Part shown: positions 18,122-29,000 of the stretch, piece by piece
Layout of the letters: every line of letters starts with the position of its first letter
Numbering within the stretch: the stretch's first letter is position 1
From: Lacrimispora sphenoides
Lineage (GTDB): Bacteria > Bacillota > Clostridia > Lachnospirales > Lachnospiraceae
Assembly (NCBI RefSeq): GCF_900105215.1
Contig: NZ_FOIP01000001.1
Span: 3,040,501 to 3,104,500 of the forward strand
DNA length: 64,000 nucleotides
Direction of reading: 5' to 3'
Translations under genes and position numbers: made by a program
The notes under the pieces: generated by a model
The model's input: only the letters and a program-made list of their open reading frames with translations
Told to the model about the DNA's origin: nothing
Database searches by the model: none

Positions 18122-19003
18122 ATGAAGAGCAAACAAAAAGAGGCTTTAACCGGTATCGCATATGTGCTGCCCAGCTTTATACTGATTATGGTCTTTTCTT
18201 TAGTCCCCATTATCATGAATGTTTATTTCAGCTTTACTAAATATAATGTTTTGCAGCCAGCCCAGTTCGTGGGTCTTAAAAATTATGCCAGGATGCTAAA
18301 GGATTCTTATATTTGGGCGTCGTTGAAGAATACAGCTATATTTACACTCATCACAGTGCCTGTGCAGACGATGCTTTCGTTGATATTTGCGGCAGTTATT
18401 GCAGAACGGTTCCAAACCAGATTTGGGAATTTTATTAAGAGTTCGTTGTTCATTCCCGTTATCGCTTCCGCGATCCTGGTTGGTACTTTATGGTCGATTC
18501 TGTTAAGCCCCACAGGTGTTGTGAATCATGTGCTGGGACTTTTCGGTATTCCGCATATCAACTGGCTGGGCGGAAAGTCCACTTCACTGATCAGTATCTG
18601 CATTACCAGCATCTGGAAGAATGTAGGATACTTTCTGGTGATTTATTATGCGGGAATCATGAACATTCCCCGGAGTTTGTATGAAGCGGCTGAAGTAGAT
18701 GGTGCATCAACCGTACAGAACTTTATATATATTACACTTCCCAGCCTGTCCAGCGTGACGTTTCTGGTTGTGACCCTGGGTACGATCTGGTCATTTCAGG
18801 TGTTCGATCTGGTGTATACCATGACGGGAGGCGGTCCTGGTATGAGCACGGTTACATTGGTGCTGACAATTTATAATACGGCATTTAAGGAATATAACAT
18901 GGGATATGCAAGTGCCATCGCCCTGCTCATGTTTGTATTTGTACTGTTTATATCGTTTATGCAGAAATTATTATTAAAGGACAGAGGGGAGGAGGCAGCA
19001 TGA
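18122..19003 (+). CDS. Sugar ABC transporter permease 1 (MalF/UgpA type)
   Basis: Binding-protein-dependent transport permease, 293 aa, six membrane segments. First segment near YVLPSFILIMVFSLVPIIMN; EAA coupling loop in YEAAEVDGASTVQNFIYITLPSL. The ATG at 18122 follows AAGGAAGGGAAG; an in-frame ATG at 18056 would place the start inside the intercistronic hairpin, so it is rejected. Overlaps the next permease by 4 bp (ATGA). Confidence 0.9.
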   Translation: MKSKQKEALTGIAYVLPSFILIMVFSLVPIIMNVYFSFTKYNVLQPAQFVGLKNYARMLKDSYIWASLKNTAIFTLITVPVQTMLSLIFAAVIAERFQTRFGNFIKSSLFIPVIASAILVGTLWSILLSPTGVVNHVLGLFGIPHINWLGGKSTSLISICITSIWKNVGYFLVIYYAGIMNIPRSLYEAAEVDGASTVQNFIYITLPSLSSVTFLVVTLGTIWSFQVFDLVYTMTGGGPGMSTVTLVLTIYNTAFKEYNMGYASAIALLMFVFVLFISFMQKLLLKDRGEEAA

Positions 19004-19824
19004 GGAAAGCGGACAAGAGAGGCTGGTTATTCAAAATCACCATCGGGGCGGTTCTTTTATTTGCTGCGCTTCTGGCTATGGCTCCTTTTATCTATATGAT
19101 GCTGGTATCATTGACACAGAAAACAGTGCTGGATTTGAACTTCGAAAATGCAGATTTCAGTTTTATTAACTATAACCGCGTATTCCGAAATTTCAATCTG
19201 GCTACCAATCTGGCCAACAGTATCATTGTGACAGTTTCTGCCTGTGTGCTCAACTGCGTCATCTCTTCTATGGCGGCTTATGCTTTTGCCAAGAAGAAGT
19301 TTCCGTTTCGCGACCAGTTATTTAGCATCTATCTTGCTACATTGATGATTCCAGGACAGGTAACTTTGATTCCGGTATTTACCATCATGAAAAAACTGGG
19401 GCTCATGAATACTTACCCTGCGCTTTTTTTACCGATTATCAATGCTTTTGGCGTTTTTTTGATCAGGCAGTTTATGGTGACCATACCGGATGAGCTTCTG
19501 GAAGCAGCCAGTATTGATGGATGCGGCGAGAACCGGATATTTATTTCTATCGTGATACCGCTGATTAAGTCGGTTATGGTATCTTTGATGATTTTTACCT
19601 TCATCACCTGCTGGAATGATTTCCTCTGGCCGCTGGTGATCGTGACAAAACCGGAGAGACAGACGTTGACACTTGCGATTTCTGCGCTGAAGGGAAGCTA
19701 TTCAACGAACTATGGCCTGGTGATGGCAGGCTCCACATTGACTTTTTTGCCACCATTTCTTCTGTATATCTTCCTTCAGAAACAGTTTGTGGAAGGAATT
19801 GCGATGAGTGGAATCAAAGGATAA
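19000..19824 (+). CDS. Sugar ABC transporter permease 2 (MalG/UgpE type)
   Basis: Second channel subunit, 274 aa, six membrane segments. The coupling loop shows EAASIDGCGENRIFISIVIPLIKS and the family C-terminus QKQFVEGIAMSGIKG is present. The ATG overlaps the stop of permease 1, so translation is coupled. Confidence 0.9.
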   Translation: MRKADKRGWLFKITIGAVLLFAALLAMAPFIYMMLVSLTQKTVLDLNFENADFSFINYNRVFRNFNLATNLANSIIVTVSACVLNCVISSMAAYAFAKKKFPFRDQLFSIYLATLMIPGQVTLIPVFTIMKKLGLMNTYPALFLPIINAFGVFLIRQFMVTIPDELLEAASIDGCGENRIFISIVIPLIKSVMVSLMIFTFITCWNDFLWPLVIVTKPERQTLTLAISALKGSYSTNYGLVMAGSTLTFLPPFLLYIFLQKQFVEGIAMSGIKG

Positions 19825-19846
19825 GAAAAAAGGAGGATTTTTATCT

Positions 19847-21544
19847 ATGGTACGTTATGAGTTTTTTTTAACACATTCCCTGGAGAAGGTATTTCCGGAT
19901 TGTATGCCGGAAACATGGAAGCCGGGCTGGAATCTGGAGGGATTTCGGAATGAAATAGTATCTTTTCAGCTGATATACACTGCCCTGGATGGAGAGCGTG
20001 GGATGCCGCAGCAGAAATTTCGCATCCAGGTATCCGGCGCAAAGGCGAGAATGAGAAAGGTGGGACTGGTACCTTCGGATTATCCCTGCTATGCAGAATA
20101 TGATACGAATTATATTACTACCAAAGCGGGCATGTTTCCCGATGTGCTGTTACCTTTTGATGGCACGGTGTTACCTGTTACCGGTCAGATGAGAAGCATC
20201 TGGATTGATATTGATCTAAGGAACCTGGAAACGGGGAGCCATGAGATATCAATTACAGCAGAAGCGGAAGAGATAACAACCTGTGCAAACGGCGTGATTA
20301 TCCATAATCCCTATGCAGTGGAACAGAACTGGAAGCAGACCTTGCAGCTACAGGTACTTCCGGCGGTCCTACCGGAGCAGAGGCTTCTGCATACAGAGTG
20401 GTTTCATACGGATTGTCTGGCGGACTATTACAATGTTGAAGCTTTTGGCGAGGAGCATTGGCAAATTGTTGAGAACTATATCCGTTTTGCAGGAGAAGAG
20501 TGCGGGATTAATCTGCTGCTAACGCCTGTTTTTACACAGCCGCTGGATACAGCAGTGGGAGGGGACCGAACAACCGTCCAGCTGGTGGAGGTGATACGGA
20601 AAGAAGGGCAGTACCGATTTGGATTTGATCAGCTGGAGCGGTGGTGTAAGCTATGCAGGAAATATGGGATTGAGAATCTGGAAATCGCTCATTTCTTTAC
20701 CCAGTGGGGAGCATATGCCACACCAAAGATCATTGCTGAAACAGAGAACGGTAAGGAGCAGATCTTTGGCTGGGAGGTGGAAGCTGTTTCCGCAGAGTAC
20801 CGGTATTTTCTGGAAAGCTTTGTACCAGCGCTTCTTGGGAAGCTGGCAGATCTCGGATATGAAAAGAATCAGCTGTTTTTCCATATTTCGGATGAGCCTG
20901 GGGAAGAACATCTGGAGAGTTATCTGGCAGCCAAAAAACAAGTTACTGATCTGCTAGAGGGATATACCATTGTGGATGCGCTTAGCAGCTACGAATTTTA
21001 CAAGCAGGGTATCGTCGAGCACCCAATTCCGGCAGATGACCATATCCAGCCATTTATTGACCATGGTGTGGAGGATCTGTGGGTGTATTATTGCTGCGTA
21101 CAATGCGTGGATGTGCCAAACCGGTTCTATGCGATGCCAAGTGCGAGAAACCGGATTATGGGAGTGCTGATGTACTTGTACCGCATCAAGGGATTCCTGC
21201 ACTGGGGCTATAATTTTTATAATTCTGCTTTTTCCCTCCGGCATATCGATCCTTATGCAGAAACCCATGCAGGCTTTGCATTTCCTTCCGGAGATCCCTA
21301 TCTGGTGTATCCGGGAGAGGGAGGCAGTGTAGTTTCCTCCATCAGGAATCAGGTGCAGATGGAAGCTTTTTATGACCTGCGGGCCATGGATTTACTGGAA
21401 AGCCTGACAAACCGGGAAACGGTGGAGTCTTTGATTCTGGAAGGAGAGAAGGAAAAAATGACATTTAAGTCATACCCCTCCAGCAGCAATTATCTGTTTG
21501 AGCTTCGCCGGAAAATAAACCGGGAAATTATTAAGAGGATATAG
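19847..21544 (+). CDS. DUF4091-domain glycosidase-like protein
   Basis: 565 aa, no signal peptide. The C-terminal half matches my recollection of DUF4091, a TIM-barrel-like glycoside-hydrolase family: LFFHISDEPGEEHLESY, FYAMPSARNRIMGVLMYLYR, FLHWGYNFYNSAFS and AFPSGDPYLVYPG. The acidic residues of HISDEPGEEH are likely catalytic candidates. The N-terminal ~200 residues look like a beta-rich domain. The ATG at 19847 follows AAGGAGGA; an earlier GTG at 19808 lies inside the permease gene. Being cytoplasmic and co-transcribed with the importer, it probably acts on the imported oligosaccharide; specificity is unknown. Confidence 0.8.
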   Translation: MVRYEFFLTHSLEKVFPDCMPETWKPGWNLEGFRNEIVSFQLIYTALDGERGMPQQKFRIQVSGAKARMRKVGLVPSDYPCYAEYDTNYITTKAGMFPDVLLPFDGTVLPVTGQMRSIWIDIDLRNLETGSHEISITAEAEEITTCANGVIIHNPYAVEQNWKQTLQLQVLPAVLPEQRLLHTEWFHTDCLADYYNVEAFGEEHWQIVENYIRFAGEECGINLLLTPVFTQPLDTAVGGDRTTVQLVEVIRKEGQYRFGFDQLERWCKLCRKYGIENLEIAHFFTQWGAYATPKIIAETENGKEQIFGWEVEAVSAEYRYFLESFVPALLGKLADLGYEKNQLFFHISDEPGEEHLESYLAAKKQVTDLLEGYTIVDALSSYEFYKQGIVEHPIPADDHIQPFIDHGVEDLWVYYCCVQCVDVPNRFYAMPSARNRIMGVLMYLYRIKGFLHWGYNFYNSAFSLRHIDPYAETHAGFAFPSGDPYLVYPGEGGSVVSSIRNQVQMEAFYDLRAMDLLESLTNRETVESLILEGEKEKMTFKSYPSSSNYLFELRRKINREIIKRI

Positions 21545-23746
21545 TTATTTCTGGTTCTTTCTCAGAGTATTCGGCGTCTGCAGTTCGTAGCGTTTGAATA
21601 CTCTGATAAAGGATGCATCACTGGAAAATCCTACGGCTAATGCGATCTCCCGGATACTTAAATCTGTGTCGCAGATTAATTTTTTGGCCTGTTCGATCCG
21701 CAGGGAATTGATATACTGTACCACACCGATGCCAAAGGCGGTTTTGAAGGTAGTGGACAGATAAGAGTCACTGATATTCAGTTCTGCCGAAATCCGGTAA
21801 AGCCCCAGCATCGGATCAGAAAAATCCCTTAGAATAATGGTTTTGGCGCGTTCAGCGATGCTGGACGTGCCATTTTTGGTACTTTGTGAAGGGGTTGATA
21901 GTTCTTTTAAAATACATTGCGTATACTCGCGCAGCTGTGCAGGGGAAGTGCAGGACAGAATCTGAGCTGTGTGAATACTGCATCCGGAAGTCTGAATCTC
22001 CTGTTTGACTTTCTGCTTGGCATTTAGTAAAAGATTCTGTATGGCTCTGAATTTTACTTTAGTAATTTCTGATGAATCCTCTTCCGAAAAATAGTTGTCA
22101 AAAACAGCGGGTACCAGTACCAGCGCGGCACTATAATCGTTCTGGATCATATTCTTTGAGAAATTTTCAAAAGTATCAATATAAGATAAACCTGGTGATG
22201 TAATATTTTCCATGTAGTTGTTGTAACATATGACAGAGGATTCCGGTTTTATCTGGTAATGCAGAGCCGTGACAGCCTGGGCATAGCTGTATTGTATATT
22301 GACAAGACCGTCATAATCTAAACCAAGGGCTATAACCCATTTGTCTTCTCCGAACACCTCTGCCTTCATTTCTTTTATAAGCTTTGAAATCGTATTCTGT
22401 GAAATGGTTTCCTCAATATTAAAAAGAATCACAATATTTCCTTCATGGAAGGAAGATATCACATCAAAATGGTGTGTTTCCCAATATTTGTTAATTGTTA
22501 AAAGCAGGTCTTCATCCAGTTGAGGCCTTGCCGAAACGGGTTCGGCTATGGCGATCAGATAACGTGGATTCTCAAATAAGATATTGCATCTTTTGGCAAC
22601 ATTAAAAATAGCATATTCGCTATGCACGTCGCCGTAAAGTACTGTTTTTAAGAAGAAGTTATTAATCAGGGACTGCTGTTCCTGTACTTTCTCGGTATTG
22701 TCCGAGTAATCTTTGATTAACTGGTCGAATCGTTTATGGATGGTCGCATATTCATCATTTTCTTTATCCGGGGTGCCTCCGATTTTATCCAGCAGGTTAA
22801 TGAGGGGCTTGATATTCTTTCGGCTGATGAGTACAGAAGCGAGGATGCCTGATATTCCGCATATGATAATACCCAAGATGCAGATTCCCAGAGTGATATA
22901 AACAGGCTGTAAGTTTTTCTTATGAAAATATGCGTTTAAATAACACAGATTCTTTAAAGAGGAGGGTCTGGCATACAGCAGGGAAGCGGATTCCTCCAGA
23001 ACAACTGGGGCCTCCAGTGTGTCGGGCAGCAATGCGGCAAGCCGGGTCAATTCCTCGCTGTTACCAGTGTAGGCAATCAGCTGGCCATCCAGTAAAATAC
23101 CAAGAGATGAATGAGGATCCCCGGAGTTTTCCGTCATAAGGGAAGTATTTAGCAGCTCATCTGCATTCAACTCAAAAACAAGGTAACCTACAAGTTCCTC
23201 TGCGTTTTTTATTTTCCGGATATAACAGAACTGGTTTCGGCTGTCTGACTGCAGGTAGGCAAAGTCGCTGTCTGATTCCATGGTGAGAGTGTTCAGCCAT
23301 TGTTCATAACCATTTAACAACAGGAGATTATCCAGGGCATAATAAGAGTCTGCATCATAGCAGCCTAAATTGCCCACAATTTTATGTAAATTAGGGTAAT
23401 ATATGAATATACTGTCAATTAATTTATTGGAATAATTATAGTTTAACATCTGATCACTGAACTGATAGACTTTCGCTGGGATGGTTTTCGGAGCTGTTTT
23501 TAATTTCTTAAGATAAATGTTGGCAGGATGGAGTTCGAGAGAGGAGGAGTATTTATACAGCTCAAACAGGCGGGAATCAATATTTGTCTGAATATACTGG
23601 GTCAGATTGCCGCTCATCTGGATGGTATTGTTCCGGAGCAGAACGAGCATGTAGCCGCACAGAATAGAACACAACAATAAAATCGTTACCACAACCAGCA
23701 AGATTGATTTAAACCATTTAAAAAATGTTGGATTGTTAAATTTCAT
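21545..23746 (-). CDS. Membrane-anchored AraC-family transcriptional regulator
   Basis: 733 aa from ATG 23746 (GGAGAG 9 nt upstream); an ATG at 23800 would add 18 residues but has no ribosome site. Membrane segments at about 10-30 and 285-310 flank an extracellular sensor domain of ~250 residues; then a cytoplasmic region (about 370-600) and a C-terminal AraC DNA-binding domain with two helix-turn-helix units (LYRISAELNISDSYLSTTF and SIREIALAVGFSSDASFIRV). The YesN/YtdP-like layout is typical of regulators for carbohydrate importers. It converges with the DUF4091 gene with no intergenic base, so it is probably the regulator of operon 1. Confidence 0.88.
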   Translation of the reverse strand: MKFNNPTFFKWFKSILLVVVTILLLCSILCGYMLVLLRNNTIQMSGNLTQYIQTNIDSRLFELYKYSSSLELHPANIYLKKLKTAPKTIPAKVYQFSDQMLNYNYSNKLIDSIFIYYPNLHKIVGNLGCYDADSYYALDNLLLLNGYEQWLNTLTMESDSDFAYLQSDSRNQFCYIRKIKNAEELVGYLVFELNADELLNTSLMTENSGDPHSSLGILLDGQLIAYTGNSEELTRLAALLPDTLEAPVVLEESASLLYARPSSLKNLCYLNAYFHKKNLQPVYITLGICILGIIICGISGILASVLISRKNIKPLINLLDKIGGTPDKENDEYATIHKRFDQLIKDYSDNTEKVQEQQSLINNFFLKTVLYGDVHSEYAIFNVAKRCNILFENPRYLIAIAEPVSARPQLDEDLLLTINKYWETHHFDVISSFHEGNIVILFNIEETISQNTISKLIKEMKAEVFGEDKWVIALGLDYDGLVNIQYSYAQAVTALHYQIKPESSVICYNNYMENITSPGLSYIDTFENFSKNMIQNDYSAALVLVPAVFDNYFSEEDSSEITKVKFRAIQNLLLNAKQKVKQEIQTSGCSIHTAQILSCTSPAQLREYTQCILKELSTPSQSTKNGTSSIAERAKTIILRDFSDPMLGLYRISAELNISDSYLSTTFKTAFGIGVVQYINSLRIEQAKKLICDTDLSIREIALAVGFSSDASFIRVFKRYELQTPNTLRKNQK

Positions 23747-23884
23747 ATTCGGGGACTCTCCTAACCAAATATCATTTGTATTCTCCTTCCATGATACCAT
23801 ATGGAATGTGGGCGGGCAATGATAGTTTTCGGGTGCGTCCGGGCTGTTTGAGCGGAAGAATGAAAGGCCGGTTCCATAATTTTA

Positions 23885-23913
23885 TTGTAAGAAAGAGGGA
23901 TTTTTGCTATAAT
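23885..23913 (+). promoter_or_regulatory. Strong sigma-A promoter of the jet operon
   Basis: TTGTAA (23885-23890), 17-bp spacer, perfect TATAAT (23908-23913), about 165 bp before jetA. The only convincing promoter in the 333-bp gap. Confidence 0.7.
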
Positions 23914-23964
23914 ATAAAGAAAGAGGCCTTGGGTTAAAAGAAAAACCCGTGAAAACGAAGATCA

Positions 23965-24000
23965 ACGGCTGTCAAAATGGTGATAGCCGTTTCTTTTTGT
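23965..24000 (+). terminator. Leader terminator/attenuator before jetA
   Basis: ACGGCTGTCA (23965-23974) pairs along all 10 positions (one G-U) with TGATAGCCGT (23981-23990) and is followed by TTCTTTTTG. It lies between the promoter and the first gene of the operon, so transcripts would stop here unless read-through is allowed. A smaller GGGTT/AACCC hairpin (23931-23948) precedes it. Confidence 0.7.
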
Positions 24001-24079
24001 CTGCTTTTATAAGATAAGGCCGGTACTTCATGGTTTTTGTCAAAAGAAGCAGAAAAAACAGGAGATGAGGCAGAATCAA

Positions 24080-25441
24080 ATGATATTAATGAATGAGATA
24101 CCGGACCGGTTCTGGGGATTGTTCCGTTCCATTAACCGGTCTACCTACATAGAAGCTTTGTTAAAAATCAATGAGGAATATGAATACAGCAACTACTTTT
24201 TAAGCCGGGAGGTGTGTATTCAGGTTCTGGAGGAATATTTTACGGCAAAACGGCTGGTCATCTGGCAGGATGAGCTGGAAGATGAGGCGGACGCCTTAGA
24301 GCCGACTGCGGTCAGGGTCTTAAACTGGCTGTTAAGGGCAGGCTGGCTTCGGAAAGTGGATGACTATGCCTCCATGACGGTCAATATCGTAATTCCTGAT
24401 TATGCTGCCGTCATGATCGAGGCGTTTTTTAAGCTTGCAAGTGATGAAGAGGATGAGACCCAGATTTATATCCAGAACGTTTATGCAATCCTCTTCTCTT
24501 TGAAAAATGATCCGAGGGCCGGTGTAAGCCTTTTGAATACGGCTTACATTAATACAAAGCGGCTTAACAAGACTTTGCAGGACATGCTTCACAACATGGA
24601 CAAATTCTTTGCAAGCCTTTTGGAGAAGAGAGCATATGGGGAACTGTTAAAGGAACATCTGGAAGGATATGTGGAAGAAATCGTAAAAAAGAAGTACCAT
24701 ATGTTGAAAACTTCGGATAATTTCTATCTTTACAAAAATGATATTAAGCGGTGGATCAGTTCCATGCGGGAAGATACAGAATGGATCGAGCAGATGAGCC
24801 GCCGCAGCGGCCAGAAGGTAACGGCAGGGGATATTGTAGAAAAGCTGGATCAGATCGAACGGGGATTTGACGATATCGAGCACCGCATTGCCAATATGGA
24901 CAAGGAACATTCCCGTTATATCCGCGCTACGGTTACAAGGCTTAACTATCTGTTAAATCAGGAGGACAGCATGAAGGGGCTTGTTATCAGGCTTTTAAAT
25001 CATCTGTCTGAAACAGAGGATCCGGATGAGGCTATAAAGGAAGTGGGAGGCCTCATGAATTTATCCCAGGTATCCATTCTCTCTGAAAAATCCCTCTATA
25101 AAAAGAGAAGGACCAGGACATGCTTTAAAGAAAATTTAATGCCGGAGGAAGAGCCCGCAGAGCTAACCATGGAGGAGATCCTGAATCTAAACCGTTTAAA
25201 AAGCCGCTACAGCCGGAAGGAGATCGAAAGCTATATCGAAGCCCATCTGGAAAATGGCCGTATGGAGGTAAAGGAAGATACGGTGAGCTCTCCTGAGGAA
25301 TTTGAAAAGCTGATACTGGCCTATGATTACTCTACCAGAAGGAAAAGCATGTATCAGGTGGAGGAGCAGGAGGCGGAGCTCATTGACAACGGCAGATACC
25401 GCTATCCAAAGCTGGTATTTGTAAGGAGGAAAGAATCATGA
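24080..25441 (+). CDS. jetA: Wadjet-like JetA (kleisin-type subunit)
   Basis: 453 aa. By sequence style (IPDRFWGLFRSINRSTYIEALL, RVLNWLLRAGWLRKVDD, NDIKRWISSM) it belongs with the JetA / DUF5716-like kleisin subunits of bacterial condensin-like plasmid-defence complexes. Winged-helix-like N-terminus, helical middle, low-complexity acidic C-terminus. ATG 24080 is chosen because GATGAGG lies 9 nt upstream; ATG 24065 would overlap the only other AGGAG. Ends 4 bp into jetB (ATGA). In known systems JetA bridges the JetC heads and binds JetB. Confidence 0.82.
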   Translation: MILMNEIPDRFWGLFRSINRSTYIEALLKINEEYEYSNYFLSREVCIQVLEEYFTAKRLVIWQDELEDEADALEPTAVRVLNWLLRAGWLRKVDDYASMTVNIVIPDYAAVMIEAFFKLASDEEDETQIYIQNVYAILFSLKNDPRAGVSLLNTAYINTKRLNKTLQDMLHNMDKFFASLLEKRAYGELLKEHLEGYVEEIVKKKYHMLKTSDNFYLYKNDIKRWISSMREDTEWIEQMSRRSGQKVTAGDIVEKLDQIERGFDDIEHRIANMDKEHSRYIRATVTRLNYLLNQEDSMKGLVIRLLNHLSETEDPDEAIKEVGGLMNLSQVSILSEKSLYKKRRTRTCFKENLMPEEEPAELTMEEILNLNRLKSRYSRKEIESYIEAHLENGRMEVKEDTVSSPEEFEKLILAYDYSTRRKSMYQVEEQEAELIDNGRYRYPKLVFVRRKES

Positions 25442-26088
25442 CCTATGAAGAAAGTGCTGGCATCATCAGCCAGATTCCATATTTTGACGCTTTGGGACAG
25501 GGAGAAAAGGAAGAGGTAAGAGCAGGTTTAAGGCTTCTTCTGCAGCAGACCTTTGTTCTGGAGCATAAGTACGACAAGCGTACCAACCGGTTTGCCTATA
25601 ATCCGGAATTTAAAATCTGTAATAAGCATCTGGAATTTATCCGGGCCTATCTGGCAGTCAGCGGAGTGTCTGTTCTGGAAAACAGCCAGCTGGGCATTAT
25701 TTATATCCAGGGAGAGAATACGGTGGGAGACAAGCTTCCCAAACTGGCTACCCTTTATTTACTGATCTTAAAACTGATCTATGATGAGCAGATGGCGGCA
25801 GTTTCCACCAGTGTCAACATCTACACCACATTAAGCGAGATTCATGAAAAGCTGGGAAATTACCGATTATTTAAGAAACAGCCTTCACCGACGGAAATCC
25901 GCCGGGCTATTACATTGTTAAAAAAGTATCAAATTTTAGAACCTCTGGATATTTTGGAGGACTTAGACGGGGACAGCCGCATGATCATCTATCCCAGCAT
26001 CAATGTGGTATTGTTTGGAGATGACGTGCGGGCCCTGTTAGAAGCACTTGGAGAAGGAGACGATGACGATGACGAATCAGAAATTTGA
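25438..26088 (+). CDS. jetB: Wadjet-like JetB (KITE-type subunit)
   Basis: 216 aa, between jetA and jetC with 4-bp and 20-bp overlaps. Small winged-helix KITE-like protein (MksE/JetB type, DUF4194/DUF6063-like): FVLEHKYDKRTNRFAYNPEF, LPKLATLYLLILKLIYDEQM, PTEIRRAITLLKKYQILEPL, and a very acidic C-terminus (GEGDDDDDESEI). The identification rests on position, size and composition as much as on motifs. It should bind the JetA kleisin near the heads. Confidence 0.78.
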   Translation: MTYEESAGIISQIPYFDALGQGEKEEVRAGLRLLLQQTFVLEHKYDKRTNRFAYNPEFKICNKHLEFIRAYLAVSGVSVLENSQLGIIYIQGENTVGDKLPKLATLYLLILKLIYDEQMAAVSTSVNIYTTLSEIHEKLGNYRLFKKQPSPTEIRRAITLLKKYQILEPLDILEDLDGDSRMIIYPSINVVLFGDDVRALLEALGEGDDDDDESEI

Positions 26089-29000
26089 AGCCCTGTCCCG
26101 GATACTCCTTAATAACTGGCATTATATCAGCCGGAAAACCTTATCCATTAACCAGGGGATCAACTTCTTTACCGGACATTCCGGCAGCGGAAAGTCTACG
26201 GTTATTGATGCCATGCAGATTCTCCTTTATGCCAATACCGACGGCCGGGGATTCTTTAATAAAGCAGCGGCCGATGATTCCGACCGGAGTCTGATCGAAT
26301 ATTTGCGCGGTATGGTGAATATCGGTGAGAATAATGAATTTGCCTATTTGCGGAACCAGAATTTCTCCACTACCATTGTGCTGGAACTGAAACGGACGGA
26401 TACGGGCGAATGCCAGTGCGTTGGAATTGTTTTTGATGTGGAGACAACCACCAATGAAATATCCAGAAAATTCTTCTGGCACAAAGGCCCTCTTTGGGAA
26501 AACGGATACCGTACCGGTTCCAGGACCATGACGATTCAGGAAGTGTCTGCTTATTTGCAGACCATTTACCCCAAAGAAGATTATTTTGCAACCTCCCATA
26601 ACGAGCGGTTCCGCAGGCAGCTGTATGATGTATACTTAGGCGGTCTTGATTCGGAAAAATTCCCCCTTTTATTCAAACGTGCCATTCCATTCCGCATGAA
26701 TATCAAGCTGGAGGATTTTGTAAAGGAATATATCTGCATGGAGCAGGATATCCACATTGAGGACATGCAGGAAAGTGTCATGCAGTACGGGCGGATGCGA
26801 AAAAAGATTGAAGACACTGGTGTAGAAATCGCTTATTTAAAAGAAATGAGGGAAACGTTCTCAGCCCTCCGGGAAAAGGAAGAGGAGATAGGTGAAAATA
26901 CTTATTTCTTCCGCAAGATGGAGATCCTGGATTATCAGGCCAGAATTCAGGCATTGACGGATAAATCCGGGCTTGCAAGAGAAGATTTAAGCCGCCAGGA
27001 AGAGCAAAAAGCGGCCCTGGAAAGGCAGATGGAAGATTTGACCTTGCAGGGAAATGAGCTGCTTCGGAGGATTTCTTCCACAGGCTATGAGGATTTGAAA
27101 AATCAGTTGGACTCTGCAATGGAATTGTTAAGTCATTTAAATAAAAGCTCTGTTAAGTGGGCGCAGACAGGGGAGAGGTTAAAGGAATGGGTAGACGAAG
27201 AGGTCACTTCCAACCAGACCATATGGGACATTGAAGAATTTAAAAAGAATACCATTAATGAGGAAAAGCTGAACCGTCTGAAAAAATCCATTGCCGATAT
27301 GCGCAAGGAAACAGAGGAAACTCAGAAAGAGGCAGAAGGGATCCTCCGGGATATACGGAAAAAGGAGCGCCAGACAAGTGAGGAGCTAGCCCAGCTAAAG
27401 GCCGGAAACAAGGCGTATCCCAAGTATCTGGAACGGGCCAGATCTCTGATCCAGCAGCGGCTTTTAGAGGAAACCGGCAAGGCGGTGGAAGTCCATGTGC
27501 TTGCGGATCTTTTGGATATCAGGGATGAAACCTGGAGAAATGCGGTGGAAGGTTATCTGGGCAATAACAAGCTGTCATTGGTAGTGGCTCCGGCTTATTC
27601 CGAAGCGGCTATGGCTGTTTACGAGGAACTGGAAAGGTCAGAATATTTCAATGTTGCTATCCTGGACACGGAAAAGGTGGGGCAGAATTCTTATGAAGTG
27701 CTGAAAGACGGTCTTGCGGAAGAGATTGTAGTAAGAGAAGCCTATTTACAGCCGTACATTGATCTGCTTTTAGGAAAGGTAGTAAAGTGCAGGAATTTGG
27801 AAGAACTGCGCCGCTGCCGCATTGGGGTGACCCCTGATTGCATGTTATATCATACCTTCCGTTTACAGCATATGAATCCCGATAATTATACGAAATTTGC
27901 CTACATCGGCAAGGACAGCGTCCGGAGAAGAATTCGGTTACTGGAAAAGAACCTGGCTTCCATGGAAGAAGAGAAAAGGCCCCAGGAACAGGTTTTAAAG
28001 GAATGCCGCCGGATTTTATCCATAGAAGGCTTAAGCGAGGAAGTGGGGGTTTACTTAGAGTGGCAGCAGGATATGGCGGCCTTTAAGGAAAAGGAAAAAG
28101 AAATCAGGCGGCTGGAACAAAAGCTGGAAAAACTGAAGGCCCAGGATGTAGAGGAATGGGTGAAGGAAAGAGAAGCCGTCTTACAGCTTTGCGAAAGGAA
28201 AAGAGAGGAGCAGAGGGCGGTTGATAAGCTGATTTTTGGCATTAACAGCGAAACTGAACGGTTTCGCAGGGAATCCTTGCAGTTACAGGAAGAGCTGGTT
28301 TTAAAAGAACAGGAATTTGAACCGGATGAAGAACTGGAAAACAAGGTAAAGGAATTTTTAGGAAGCAAAGAAACTCATCGGTACGACCAACTGAAGAATA
28401 AATTTTGGGGAAAATGCAGGGAGGCGGAAGAAGCACGTGACCAGGCATTCCAGGTCCTTGTAGGTGCCAGAGGTGATTACGCCAGAAAATATCCCAACCG
28501 GAACTTTTCCTTAACAACAAAGGAAAATGGGGAGTACGAACGCCTTCTTGAGACCATGGAGTGCGGAAATCTGGAGGAATATAAACAGATGGCTGCCGAG
28601 CAGGCAAAGTCTGCAGTACTTCATTTTAAAGATGACTTTATGTTCAAGATCCGAAGTGCCATAAGGGATGCGCTTTTGCGTAAGGATGAGCTGAACAAGA
28701 TCATCAGCAGACTGGATTTCGGCAAGGACAAGTACCAATTTGTCATTGGAAGGAATAAGGGACCGGATGGGAGATATTATGACATGTTCATGGATGATTC
28801 CCTGGAGGTAAATCCTGCCTATCTTACGGATTCCTTGGATGACCAGATGAACTTATTCACCATGGAGCACGAGAATCAGTACGGAGAAATCATCAATGAC
28901 TTAATAAACATTTTCATCCCGCCGGAAAACGCCACACCGGAGCAGATGGAGGAGGCCAAACGGAACATGGATAAATATGCGGATTACCGGACGTATTTAT

